In this document: piece by piece, positions 11,771 to 22,984 of the stretch
Layout: each line of letters opens with the position of its first letter
Position numbering within the stretch: position 1 is the stretch's first letter
Source: Albugo candida
Taxonomy: Eukaryota > Oomycota > Peronosporomycetes > Albuginales > Albuginaceae
Direction of reading: 5' to 3'
NCBI GenBank assembly: GCA_905220665.1
Contig: CAJNAR010000176.1
Location: 186,001-250,000 of the forward strand
Length of the DNA stretch: 64,000 nt
Notes under the pieces: generated by a model
What the model was told of the DNA's origin: nothing
Seen by the model: only the letters and a program-made list of their open reading frames with translations
Database searches by the model: none
Position numbers and translations under genes: made by a program

Positions 11771-13144
11771 AATGACTGATCTGAACGCCCCACAGATCTT
11801 GAAGTGTGCTTTTAACCGGAGTCTCCAACAGAAGAGCCGAATCCAACACACAGATGGTCTTTGTGGATCGAGAAGCACTTATAGATCATGTCAAGAAGTA
11901 CGGACTGGAGACAGGTTTCGCGCTCTCAATAAAACTCGGCCAAAACGCGCACCCATTCGCGTGTGGAACTTGGTTCTGACCTTGGCGGCTCATTTCCGAA
12001 GCGCAAATCAGTCCACCTTGTTCCAGAAAAGAACCAACGTGAAAGCGGGACACGTATGACCGACTTCAAGTGGAAAGCAATTGGAATTCAGCGGGACGTT
12101 GGATGGCATCTAGAAGTGAAGTGAGGTGAGCAAAACCAAAACCCCTCGCCCAACCTTGCTGAACATCCGAGTTGCCGGCGTCTGAACAATTAAGCAACAG
12201 AGTCTGTCGAGCAGATGATAGAAGCTGGTGTGCCCGCGCCCCAAGTTCTGACATCATTACGCCAAGAGGTCCCAGCAAGTTTGGCGATCGAAAGAACGAT
12301 CTATAACGCCAAATCAAAACGTCGTCGCGTAATACTGGACGTCTGAACACCTATTCAAGCGCTGATGGACGAGCTTGAATCCGACGAGTTCTATCGCGCT
12401 CGAATGCAGCGCCGACGGCAGTGTGAAGCGACCCTTTTTTGCGCATGTCAACTTTGTGGCGCTCGCCAAACAGTTCAGTTTAGTGCTCTTGTTAGACTGC
12501 ACTTACAAGACCGGCCGGTTCCGGATGCCGTTGCTGTACTTTGTCGGCCGCACAAGCTTGAACACCAGCTTCTCGATTGGATTCGCCTATCGAAGCGGAG
12601 AAGCTAAACTTGATTATGTGTGGGCTTTGAAGGAGGTTGGCCAGCTGTATGTCAATGAAGCACTTCTGGCTGTGGTGGTTTCCGATGCAGATGCGTCATT
12701 GGCAGCAGCACTCGCACGTGTAGCTCCTGGCTCCTGCCACCTTTTGTGATTGTGGCACATTGAAAAGAATCTTCTCGCAAGGACAAAGGCACATTTCAAA
12801 GAAGACGACCACCATGAGGCACTTCTGCATCTGTGGACCGGCCTTTGTCAGGACCGCACACCTGACGAGTTTTAATTACGCAGGGATCACATTTTACCAA
12901 GTTCTCGGATTTGCCGGCAGTGTACACTTATCTCAGTGAAACATGGCTTGTGCGCAAAGAGAAGTTTGTCGCAGATTGGACAAGCGATTACCAACATCTC
13001 CGTAATACATGCACATCGACGGCAGAGGGGGCTCATGCATCACTGAAGCGGTACTTGCAGGTCAGCACCGGCGATCTTCACGGCGGTAATGAGCGCATTG
13101 CCCAGCTTTTGACGAATAAATTCAAAGAATTCCGCCGCTGTTGA
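11771..13144 (+). pseudogene. MULE-2 transposase, DNA-binding and catalytic part
   Basis: A FAR1-like N-terminal zone (FVDREALIDHVKKYGLETG near 11,860, FKWKAIGIQRDVGWHLEV near 12,070) is followed by the MULE core. DCTYKTGRFRMPLLYFVG at about 12,497 holds the first Asp. VVVSDADASLAAALARVAPG near 12,680 holds the second, followed by WHIEKNLLAR. TAEGAHASLKRYL near 13,020 holds the Glu. The codon before LWHIEKN is TGA (12747-12749) where the family normally has Cys, a one-base loss. A TAA near 12,870 and a frameshift between 12,750 and 12,911 further break it. MULE-3 in this window has the comparable TSRAEGAHFTIKGW, which supports the assignment of the Glu block. Confidence 0.85.
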
Positions 13145-14485
13145 GACGCAGCAAACCAGAATGCCGCATTATTTACGAAAAATTCCGGCATATGCGGATT
13201 TGAGAGGTACATACAGCACACGTTGCGATTGATCGATACACAGCGTGCTTTGATGCTCCGCAGCGCGGCTACCAATCAACCATTACGGGAGTGCAGCGAT
13301 GCATTCAGCACAACGCTTGGCCTACCCTAGGCTCATGACATAAGAAAATTGTGCGGAAAGGAACCAATCGGTCTTGGTTGCATTGCACAGCATTGGCACC
13401 TGAATTACCAACAGCCGGGTGAAGACGGCGAGGTCCGCATCTCGGAGCTGAGCTGTGCATTGGATCGGCTGCAGGAGGTATCCAGATCATGGCCCACAGT
13501 CAAACGCGCGATCGCTTGCGCGCTGATTGACAAGTTGCTGGCTGTTCAGATGCCGTCCCTCGGCGATCCCGCTATGGTGAAAGCCAACGGCAGGCCTGTT
13601 GGGACCAAAAACAAGCAGAAGTCGTCGACAAAGCGAAATACATCTGGATTTGAGCATGCCACAAAACGTCGCCGTCATTGCACTCTGTGTGGCAAAGCCA
13701 ACCTTAACAAACGCTTTTGCGCGAAGAAGCTGAACAAGAAAATGAAGATGCGCCTGGAGGAGGAGAAGATGTGCCCAGAGAAGGGAAATCAAAGTACACC
13801 CAAGCCGCCGAGAATCCTGAGCTTCTGCGCTGGCGAAGATGTGACGGACGTGCAGGGTGACGAAAACTGCGGCTTTCGTGCTGTGGCTTTGGCGTTGTTC
13901 GGGAAGGAGGATGCATGGCCCATAGTGCGAATTAGCATGGCCCCGCATCTTCGCAATAACAAGGAATTTTACATCGAGCAACTTCCGGAGCCAAGTTCGC
14001 CTGTCAAATTTGAGAGATTCGCGCAAGAAACCGAGCACGCCGAATCGCCGGCCTCCTACGGCTACGGCTACTGGCTCTCCGCGCCACAACACATGATAAT
14101 TGCGGCAAAAATATTTGCCAGGCCATTCGTTCTGCTGCACAATGGCAACGGCTTCCGGACTTCGTCATTCACGTTTATTCCGAGCGATTTNGTTCCCGGT
14201 NNGCGTTTGATCCCAATGATGTTCACGCCGGCCACGAGCCATTTCCAAGTCCCTCAGCTGTTGGATAATGGGCCTATCCCGCCATTATACTTTGGGCCGC
14301 TGTGCTGCAACTTTGATGCGCCCTCCGTCCGTCAATGGCGGGGTTTGCCTGGCCCCCGCCTTGCTACAACGGCAGGAACAACCACAACCGCTTTCACATT
14401 CCTAGAGGACAAATCGGTTGTTGCTATCAAAACGAAGTTAAAAAGAACAAAGGCAAAATCGGTACGCGAGAAATTTAGGAAGTAG
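13145..14485 (+). pseudogene. MULE-2 C-terminal region with OTU-like protease domain
   Basis: Continues the transposase frame after TGA 13142-13144 and a TAG near 13,330; the open part has no ATG start (TTG at 13349), so it is not a separate gene. A GRPVGTKNKQKSSTKR linker and a basic HCTLCGKANLNKRFC cysteine cluster precede the OTU domain. There GDENCGFRAVALALFGKEDAW has the Asp-x3-Cys catalytic signature, and ATSHFQVPQLL near 14,235 supplies the expected catalytic His. OTU domains are deubiquitinase-like cysteine proteases; their role in MULEs is unknown. Three ambiguous bases (14191, 14201, 14202) fall inside the domain and leave two residues undefined. Confidence 0.85.
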
Positions 14486-14588
14486 AATTTAGTTAGTTTG
14501 TGTAGAGTCGTTTGACACAATTTAGCCAAGTAGAAAAACCAGACGACTTGACAAGGTTAATAAACGCGACCTTTCCAGAACTTCTAGC

Positions 14589-14734
14589 AAATGAGAGCGA
14601 GACTGAGCGAATGAGAGCGAAGAGATCGGGCGAACGAGAGTGCTGTGGTGTGGTGTGGTTCGCGTGGTGTGGTCCACGTGGTGTCGTACACCTGTGATAT
14701 TAAAAGTTACGGTGTGGTGGAAATAACAATCCCC
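14589..14734. repeat. MULE-2 right terminal inverted repeat
   Basis: Reverse complement begins ggggattgttatttccacca. It matches 11536-11682 apart from two compensating indels in the CCACACC-rich middle. A run of seven T's follows, as also precedes the left repeat. Confidence 0.92.
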
Positions 14735-15630
14735 TTTTTTTATAATCCCTTAAATAATGCTTGGAATAATTTGGATTCCAAAAAATCTAAATTTAAATGA
14801 ACATATTCGAAAAATAGCTTTACGAAACTGCTTGGATTTGTTAAAAAAAATTTGCCCGAAATTGAAACAAAAAAAATGTTGGTTTTAGGGGAGTCGCACC
14901 ATAGTATTGAGTGGTGGGATGGTGCGCACAATTGCGTTTTTTTGTGTGAAGGACCGTGAGAAGGGCTTATGAACGCTCAATAGAATGAATTTGAATTTCG
15001 TTCAATATCGCTATTTGTGTGCGTTGTCTTTTTTCTGTGATGAACACAAAAATAGGATGACATTTCCGTACTTCAGGTGTTCGCACAAATTATTTCTCGG
15101 GAACTGCAATTGTGTGGTGGACATTAGATGTGGCGCAGTTCCTATCCTTTCGCACGTACAGAGGTTCAAGATTGTAGCGCTGTCTAGCAATCTTACAATG
15201 CATGTATCGTAGTGAGTATGGTGATGAAACAGAGAATTGTATAGTATTCAATAATGTTGAGACGAGAATGACTGCGTTTACGATCGCACCGATGCGCCTT
15301 GAAATGATTCAAATTTGTGAATTAATTGATAGATCTGACTATATTTGAAGTTATCAACTTCTTATTTTCCGATGTATGCAATATCCGTAATATGGGTCTT
15401 AAAAAGAAATACCGCGGAAAAGATTGACAATGGTCGACCCGCTTCTTGCTTGCGGAAGAAGGAATGAACATCGATCCAAACAGGCCTTACGAAGAGAGGT
15501 TTCTCATTTACTGTTGCTTGGTCTTTGTTGCAATTGTTCAAAGTGACTCAAAAACATAATGGACGATACAATCATTGTGAAGAGGAAAAAAACTTGTATA
15601 AAAAGACACTACAATTCAGAAGACGGTAAC
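14735..15630. other. No gene seen
   Basis: AT-rich sequence with T and A runs near 14,735-14,880 and GTGTTCGCAC/GAACACAAAA-like words near 15,040-15,090 that recur near 16,580-16,660. Only short frames without motifs. Confidence 0.5.
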
Positions 15631-16293
15631 TCAATCGTGCATTTTCACATAAGCGGAATGTATATCGTCAAAACGTAGCAGATTGATAATCAGACCCTTC
15701 ATTTGACAAACTTTGTTGATTATGTTATAGGAGGTGCCTACGCAAGCTTCATTCTGTATGCAGTGAACTTTGTAGTCGTGAATGGCAGGCTTTTTCGTTG
15801 GAAGGTCAAGATCAATTCCAAAGATGTAGACGTTGATAAGGTATCCCTTTGCTGGTGTGCATGTTGCTTTTCCACCGATAACAGGAATACATTGATTACT
15901 TCTCCCACACAAATTCAAGTTGCATGGACCAGGAGGTGGATCCGGTCTACTTTTAGTGATATAATATATTGAACGGCCAGTGTTCGGGGTTGGATTGACT
16001 GTTGGCTTTGAAGTAAGTATTATGGCCTGGCACACAATGCTGGTGGCAGAAAGAAATGTTGGCAAGATTGCAGATGCGTTGAAAAAGTTGACTTGAAGGG
16101 CGTTGATGCATATTCGAACATCATTCACAGTAATGGAATTAATGTTTTGCCACGTAAAGTTGGCATTTTCCAGAAGTGTGACATCACAGAATACGTGGTG
16201 AAATTGAGTAGCGATGACCATGGCGGATCGGACAAATATCTTTCACATGAGAGTGTTTGTATCGACGACGAAACCAGCAATTAAGATGAACTG
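15631..16293 (-). pseudogene. Secreted cysteine protein relic, family of the palindrome genes
   Basis: From ATG 16221 an open frame of 196 codons runs to 15631. It contains CINALQVNFFNASAIL, a proline-rich linker (RPDPPPGP), then CNLNLCGRSNQC...C and a C-terminal HCIQNEACVGTS...C. The first stretch matches the palindrome genes (C-x-x-x-[VL]-Q-x-[SN]-F-x-N-x-[ST]-A), including an N-glycosylation sequon at the same place. The cluster C-x4-C-x5-C-x9-C parallels their C-x5-C-x5-C-x6/10-C. ATG 16221 gives no signal peptide. Upstream in the same frame, before a TGA at 16243-16245, lies the hydrophobic FILIAGFVVDTNTLM, which looks like the remains of one. I infer a secreted protein cut by one stop and lacking its original start. 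Confidence 0.6.
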
Positions 16294-17490
16294 ATCGGTG
16301 ACAAGCAAAGTAGTTGGTTTATACTATTATATTATAGAGCATTCCTTCTTACAGTAGGATAGATGCTGAGCTTAAACTGAATTACTCCATAGGAGAATCA
16401 GATCATAGCATGGACTGTGTGCAGATGCTTGCATTTTGTGCTGAGCGGACCGGGAGAAATGCTCAAAAGGCTTCCCCTAGTTTCAGAAAGTGTGCGTTCG
16501 GTATCGCGCTTTTTCTTACCAACATCTGCATTTCATTTACGTGATAAATACTCAAATAGGAAGATGTGTTTCGTGGTTAAGTGTTCACACAAACCATCCC
16601 TGAAGGGTGTGGTGAACACAAAATGTGTGTCACGTTGTATGTGTTCGCATGGTGTGTTCGCATGGAAAAGGCTGCGCAAAGAAAAGAGCGTTTAGTTTGT
16701 GTGTACAAGTGAGTGTGATGATGAGATCTTACTTATAGTAATTGCGTACTGTACGGACCGAACATGGCGGTAAACTTGAGAATGAGCGGGACGCTTATCG
16801 AGGAGAATCGACTCAATTTTATATAAAATGTCGTTATTCAATGGATAGATTTGACTATACATGTAGGGCTTTCCCTTCTCAACACAAGCTTTATGTAATA
16901 TTTGAAACATGAGGCTTGAAAAATCATAAACCGCTGCTGTTATTCGTTTCAAGCAATGTCAGTAAAATGCACGTAAATTGTTTTTTTTTCAAATGACATG
17001 TGCACATGCTCAAGGTGAATTAATGCATTGTTCTTGAACAGTACAAGTATCGCATGTACCACGCGGATATTTCAATCAGAATCGTGATAGGCTGTTAGCG
17101 ACGTTAAAGTTTATACGACCAAGTCACATAATGTTACAGCACAAGTTTGGGGTCCAAACATCGAAAAGCATGGGCCATCGTACCGTTTCATGCCTTCTAC
17201 AGAATCCTGCGATTTCTTCATTACTGGACGTGACCATACCAATTTTGATCAAGTTGTCCATATTACTAGAATTAGAATAACTGACATCTTAGGGTAGCTA
17301 GGTTATCTTAACTAACAATTATATATATAAATAACGTTTCATGTGGAAACCTGTGCGATATGATAATGTGTCGTCTCGCTAATAGTTTTGTTTTGCAGTA
17401 GTCTCAAATCACCACTAGATGAGACTGTGTCCAGCTGGTGAAATTGTACTTCGTCCAAAAGTGCGCGTTCCCAAATTGGTGTTCACCTCC
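16294..17490. other. No gene seen
   Basis: Contains GTGTTCACAC/GTGTTCGCATGG repeats near 16,570-16,665. Frames at 16417-16695 (plus) and 16692-16952 (minus) have no recognisable motif. 16,980-17,490 is AT-rich and empty. Confidence 0.5.
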
Positions 17491-17842
17491 TTAGGGGGAA
17501 CGTAGCCAACCAACTACGACTATGATCGAAGTTGCACCTGCGTTTCGATTGCCTGTGCGCACCCGCATCGAAGATTTTCCACTCCTGAACATCCACCAAA
17601 TGATCCTTGCGTCACGAGTTGATTGAACACCTTTGAAATACAAATGAGTTCGACTAAAAGGACGATGCATCAGATACATCGTCCTTGTAGAATTTTATGC
17701 AGAATAGTTTCTTCTTTGGCCATTTGTCGCAATCTTCATCGAAGTCTTGGAGACTGCGGATCTCCAACTTGGAGAATTTGTATCGTCCTCCAGGCCAAGG
17801 ATTGTCGGGAAATTTTGCGAGCTCGGTTTGAGAGTGGCAGCT

Positions 17843-19150
17843 TCATGATGCGATACTTTTTCCTAATGCGCAGGATCTTAAAGCAACTAATACGCAAATC
17901 TGGAAGGGGGAAGTGTATTCTTTTCCCATCAAAAAAGAAATTTGAACTTTCGACAATAACATAAGAATTTTTTGCTGTTTAAGTGTACGTGCGTCGAATC
18001 TTTTGATACGCCCAGGTGCACAGTGTAACGACACAGATGTTATTAAATCCATCGACTGCACAACCAGCCAGAAATAATAGACAGTACGTGATCGTTCAAC
18101 CCCTTCACCAAACCTATCATAAGAACGCTTGTCAATACTTGATAGAACCATCGGATGAAACACTGTGTGGCAAAACGGAATGCTGGAAATACTTGACCGA
18201 ATATTCTGGAATCATTATGGTCAAATTGGGAATACGAGAACACGGCATGGTCTGATTCAACGAGAGCAAAGATGACTTACTCAATTTTCGTTTCGCATTA
18301 GATCCTTACGAATAGACTTAAACGAGTTCGGGTTGCGTAAAAGAATATTTGGTGTCTCTGAAAGCAATGTCGAATCGTCCGCGAAGAATAGTACATGGAG
18401 GCGCCTTGCCATTGATCCGAATCCCATGTTCTTCGTGTTGCCAAATTAGTTTTCTCAAAGATTCGATCGCTATCATTAAAAGTAACGCTGGTAGAGGATT
18501 ACCTTGTTTTACTCCACGTTGCGATGTAATGGACGGTGTGGAATTTCAATTAATCCTCAACTACGCCTTCGTGTTGGTGCACAAAAGGGAATCCAGGCGA
18601 TTAAATTTCTTTAACGCCCATTTTTTCTCATGCACGAAACATTTACGTTCACTTGATTCGATCATAAGGTGTATTCAAGTCGCGAAAAGTCGCATACGCT
18701 TCCTCCCATGATTAGTGACCAAGTCTTGTATGTCGGTGACATATCGAATGTGTTGACGCATCGTCCGTCCCCGCACAAAAGCTTTCTGATCTTGATGGAT
18801 CAATTACTGCAAAAACCGTTGCAATCGATGCGCCAACACTGTTTAAAGTACTTTCACATGGAGAAAAAGTAGTGCGATTGATCGATAGTTACCAGGATCA
18901 AGAAGTGATCGGTTTTTTATGTAACAATTTGATTGCCGAGTAACTTTGTGATCCAAGTAAGATATTTCATTGCAGCTGATATTCGAACACGATCTTCGGA
19001 AACTCGCCGTACGTTTCCGGATCGAGATGATAGTGCAGCTGGTAGTCCATCCTTACCTGGAGAAGAACTCCTCCGCGTGTGCTTGATTGCTTCCGCCATC
19101 TTGGTCGTAATTGAGTGAGTTGAGAGACGATGTTGCTCTTTCGACGCAAA
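17843..19150 (-). pseudogene. LINE-B copy 1, reverse transcriptase
   Basis: RT blocks in order: SSPGKDGLPAAL and PETYGEFPKIVFEYQLQ near 19,000, fingers and palm pieces in scattered frames between 18,900 and 18,500, then LFFADDSTLLSETPNILL near 18,380, which retains the FADD catalytic box. The tail (18,160-17,850) aligns with the region after the palm in copy 2. Multiple stops make it inactive. Confidence 0.75.
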
Positions 19151-19559
19151 CTTGAATCGAATCTAATACATTTTTATGTTTTATGTCGCATGGATCAGCT
19201 GATTCGTTCTCGGAGCTTTAGAGAGAGCCCATGCAACTACCCCAATGATCTCTAGATTCATCAATTTGTTCCTTCGTGTTTGATGTCACGCGACGACGAG
19301 AACTATCCGGAGGGGAAAAAAAAGTTGTTGGAGTTCGTAATATGCTTCATGTGATGATTGAAGATTTCATCTTGTTTGTATTTGGCTTTGTTTTCCACCT
19401 GAAATTGGAAATGTTGGAGATTTGATTTGTAAATTGCCATGGCTGATTGGTATCCTGAGTGCGAAATCGAGCTGCTGCAGCTTCCAGAACACGCTCGTCA
19501 AACTCAGCATCATGTCGGTTGTCTTGGAATATCTTTTGTAGAGTGACTTGAAGCTTTTT

Positions 19560-20300
19560 CTTGATTAAGTCTTCCAACTTTCCCACATTTTTCCGAGATT
19601 CGAAGTTGTCCGCAACTGTTCGAGCACCAAATTCGCTTCCGATCTGATTGCTTCGACAAGTTGAGGATATTCAAATAGTCGTAATGAACATTTCCAATAT
19701 CCTCGACCCGGAGATTGAGTTGGATTTGCAAAAGTTACTTTTTGTGCAAGATGATCTCTTGCATGTCGTGAACGGAAATAATATGAGATTTTGTATACCA
19801 TATTGAATAGCTCTTCCGACATGCAGATATAATCGAGTCGATTAATGCGCGGTGATGGTCCTATAAATACTTTTCCAGTCGTATGTTGGTTTCTCCAAGC
19901 TTCTATCACACCCAACTGTGAACGCCATTCCAAACACTCTAATGGACTCGATTCGTGTCGTATTGTTCCACTCGAAGCATCGATAGCTGGATCGAGTGAT
20001 GTATTGAAATCAACATTTACGGTATGTGTTGCGTTCGATTCGATATTCTTGGAGAGCAGTAAGTCATAAAAAGCCACTCGTTCCTCGGCCTTGACCGCTG
20101 CATATACATTGTAAATATACACCGGTGCCTCGTGAATGCGAAGAGCACAACCAAATCGCGATTTCGAATGCTTCGCTCGGGGCGTTCTTCAGCTTTTGTA
20201 TAACCGGGAAAGTCCGAACGAAGGATTGTCAAGACGCCGCCACTGCGGTTTTAAGTCAGATGAAGAAAAGCACTGCTGTGATTATTTATTTAACTAAAAC
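19560..20300 (-). pseudogene. LINE-B copy 1, AP-endonuclease domain
   Basis: The open frame 19565-20122 carries VDFNTSLDPAIDASSGTIRH, LGVIEAWRNQH, RLDYICMSEELF and RHARDHLAQKVTF. These match the DFN, RxDYI/RIDYI and S-DH motifs of APE-type LINE endonucleases. The His after the final Asp is retained (RDH). The N-terminal half (TILRSDFPGYTKAEE) lies in another frame near 20,200. After GRGYWK the sequence passes into the linker before RT. Confidence 0.8.
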
Positions 20301-20619
20301 GAGTTCGGTTGGTTGTGATCGTGAAACTTGGTTTCTTGAACACAACAAATGGAGTGTTGTGATAGGACGTGGTCGATAAAAAGATGACCATTTTTACGAA
20401 TTCTATGAACATTCACCGTTAGTGCTGAGATAATATTCCACGTTGAAGTAGTCGAGGGTGTCTTAGCATTTACGATGAAGTGGACTATGAATCAATTCTT
20501 TGTCACCAACTTTAATGATGAGGTGTAGTGTTGGTAATTCTTCCGGGAAAAAAGGAAGTATTGAGGAAGAGCTCGTCCATATCACCACAGATGGTTCCTT
20601 GTTATTTCCTTTTAAGGCA

Positions 20620-22645
20620 TTAGAACAAACACTTGATGCCTACTTCTGAACGTGACAACAAGATTAGCACATTGGTGAACAATAATCGGCAATGACGGCT
20701 CGGAATAAAAATCACGTCCTCGTTAGTGAAATATTGGACTTGATAATCATTTACGTAATTAGTGGCGTCAGTATACAGAGCAGTATTTCCATCATGGCGA
20801 GAACTTTCGTTGCTATTGTGAAACCGAGAACTTGTTCCAGCACTGAACATCTTCATTTAAAACAAGAGCAGCGAATACTCTATTAATACTTAGAAGATGC
20901 TCCACGTCTTCTAAGTCACTACCATTAGACTCCATACACGAGCGTAGCACACCATGCACTGGTATAGATGACCAAGTGCTACTGGGATGATTCTGTCTGG
21001 ATTCGTGGAGATTTGTTCGAGTCTTCTCACATGACGGATATGTGCATCGGTTTGGATCAACTTGGTCGGATGATATTTTTGGAATTAATTGCCAAAACTC
21101 TCCCACCTTGCAAACTCGGTTGGTTCCTCCGCTTTTATAATTTTTGTGTGGCATTTCCGAATAAATTGAGCAGCCTCTTTCGAAGTGGCTAGTTTTTCTG
21201 GCATCCGTGCTCCATACCCGGACTTGCCAACCGCTTCGACTTCTTTTGAATCCACCTCTACTATTGCGAGCACGGAGTAGTAATTACTCGTTGCCAACTC
21301 AGGTAGAGCACAAGGGCGTGCGCAAACATGAGACGAGAAGTATCCATACGTTGACGTTTACAGCACGAGCGAGACAACTGCATGTCGCTTTCCCGTCCTA
21401 GTCCACTGATTTTGATAATACCAGTGGAGCTGGGTTTCCCTCAAGTACGAGAAGGGTTGGTTGCGGCACTTGTGGTGTGACGTACGGAGGAGAGTTGGGC
21501 ATCAACGATACTTGGCCGGTAGATTTCTTTCCACTATTGTGTCGCTTCTTTTTCGATCGGAATCGGCATATCGATGGGTTTCGAGGTGATCACGATACCA
21601 TTTTTCTTGTCATTTTTTTTGGTTTTGGATCTGCACTAAACGGAATAGAAGGCGCTATTAATTACAAGCAGTATGGGTGACATCGATCGAAACGTGGTCA
21701 CTCTTTCTGAATAGGAGCATTCTTTTACCGCGATTTTCTCGCATACCTTCCCAACTCAGACCGCTCCTTCAGGGCAAGTGGAGGACGCAAATTAAATTCT
21801 CCACTTCGATATTACGACCGCCTCCTTCGGGTAAATGTGCTTCTTGAAAGACATCGAGAAGGATTGTGGAGGGATTTCAAATTACCCTCCCATTCTACAT
21901 CAAGCACGACACCGATTACATCCAGATAGTATCGGCGTTCTAAGTCGTACTCATTAGAAAGGTATATGTCATCCAGAACGGTGATTGACGTGCACTGGAG
22001 CTATCCACGCGTCCGTGGACGTCGCCCATCCGATCAGCATATCTTACTGCGAGTTAAAAAACTTGTACAGTCTGACAACTATCGAGGAGAGATTCAAACG
22101 CCAAGTTGCAGTGATCTCGAAGGAGTCACGTCAGAATTTTCTTACCGAGAAGGCGGGTCAAATTCTGACCCGTTTCCGAAGAGATTGGGGAAATTACTTT
22201 TGTAATCTTTGAGGGCCTGGCTGGCTAGATGTTGGCGGCCACAACTGATCGTTCCGTATACACTCCGGCATATGGTGTTGAAATTGCTACAACATTCGAT
22301 GCTTTCGGCTTTGAGAGCTCCACGCGGTAGTGCGTTTTCGCTCTAGCCTTGTATTTGCGCAAGGACTATGCGACATAAAATGTCTGCCAAAATGGGACGT
22401 TTGATGTCGTCCACACTTGCAGTTGTCTTGGCACAAGCCTGTGACGATGCATTGCCCGTACCACCATTGCCACCCTCAACCGTCACGATAAAAGTGAGGT
22501 TTCTCTCCACATCATCACAAAAGGTTGATGACTACTCAGCAATCATACAATCACCCAATGCAGGGGTGACTCACGAGGGTTGCCACGTCACTACTAGTGG
22601 ACGCTAAAACCCTTGTTGTGTCCATATGTCGACTTGAACCATTCC
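20620..22645 (-). pseudogene. LINE-B copy 1, ORF1 region
   Basis: The 5' part (22,440-22,640) encodes STFCDDVERNLTFIVTVEGG and a Gly-rich stretch, homologous to 35360-35610. Near 21,900 it encodes NEYDLERRYYLDVIGVVLD, comparable with KEFDTLETK and YLDVFGVGVEEE in copy 2. The 3' part encodes VLRSCMESNGSDLEDVEHLL then INRVFAALVL, against VLLACMESNDKALEMAHLL then INRVF in copy 2, and LLSRSEVGIKC against FSRSEVGIKC. ORF1 of such LINEs is an RNA-binding protein; no zinc knuckle is visible here. Heavily frameshifted. Confidence 0.7.
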
Positions 22646-22984
22646 GTTTGGAGGAAGAGGTTAATTGATCCCCCGACACTTTTTTTTTAAATTACGTTCA
22701 TTTCTTATTTCGATTACGTCGTGCCTACTTAAATTATTACTCCCACACCTTTTTTGAAAAGTATATAAGTTTGCATTTCTAACTAATTGAAGTCATTTAC
22801 GTCGAAGATTAATTTTAGTCATATAGATACTTCAACTGTGCTGAACACTCACCATTTATAGACGATTAATTGCCAACTTGTTGAGCTATAATGCGTCGTA
22901 AAGATGCAAAGTTATCATGCACCAACGGCAAAAAAAAATTCTGTGAACGAAAATATATAATTTCTTACAAAGCTTGTCTTGAAT
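22646..22984. other. No gene seen between LINE-B and MULE-3
   Basis: AT-rich with a nine-T run near 22,682; no convincing terminal repeat for either neighbour. Confidence 0.4.

Larger units (their letters stand above)
11536..14734 (+). mobile_element. MULE-2, OTU-carrying Mutator-like element with TIRs
   Basis: A ~3.2-kb element bounded by long terminal inverted repeats (11536-11682 and 14589-14734). It encodes a plus-strand transposase with a C-terminal OTU-like cysteine-protease domain. Both outer ends adjoin a run of seven T's, compatible with a short target-site duplication of A/T sequence, though homopolymers make this weak. It is the best-preserved DNA element in the window, but its gene has several in-frame stops and at least one frameshift. 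Confidence 0.9.
17500..22645 (-). mobile_element. LINE-B retrotransposon, copy 1
   Basis: A nearly full-length, minus-strand non-LTR element read from about 22,645 down to about 17,500: ORF1, AP-endonuclease, then reverse transcriptase. Every part has a counterpart in the plus-strand copy at 57748-63970, and its 5' end also matches 35360-35610. All coding parts carry stops and frameshifts. Confidence 0.85.

Noticed and set aside
13487..14140. 217-codon minus-strand ORF
   Set aside because: Antisense to the MULE-2 OTU region, whose catalytic motifs are on the plus strand.
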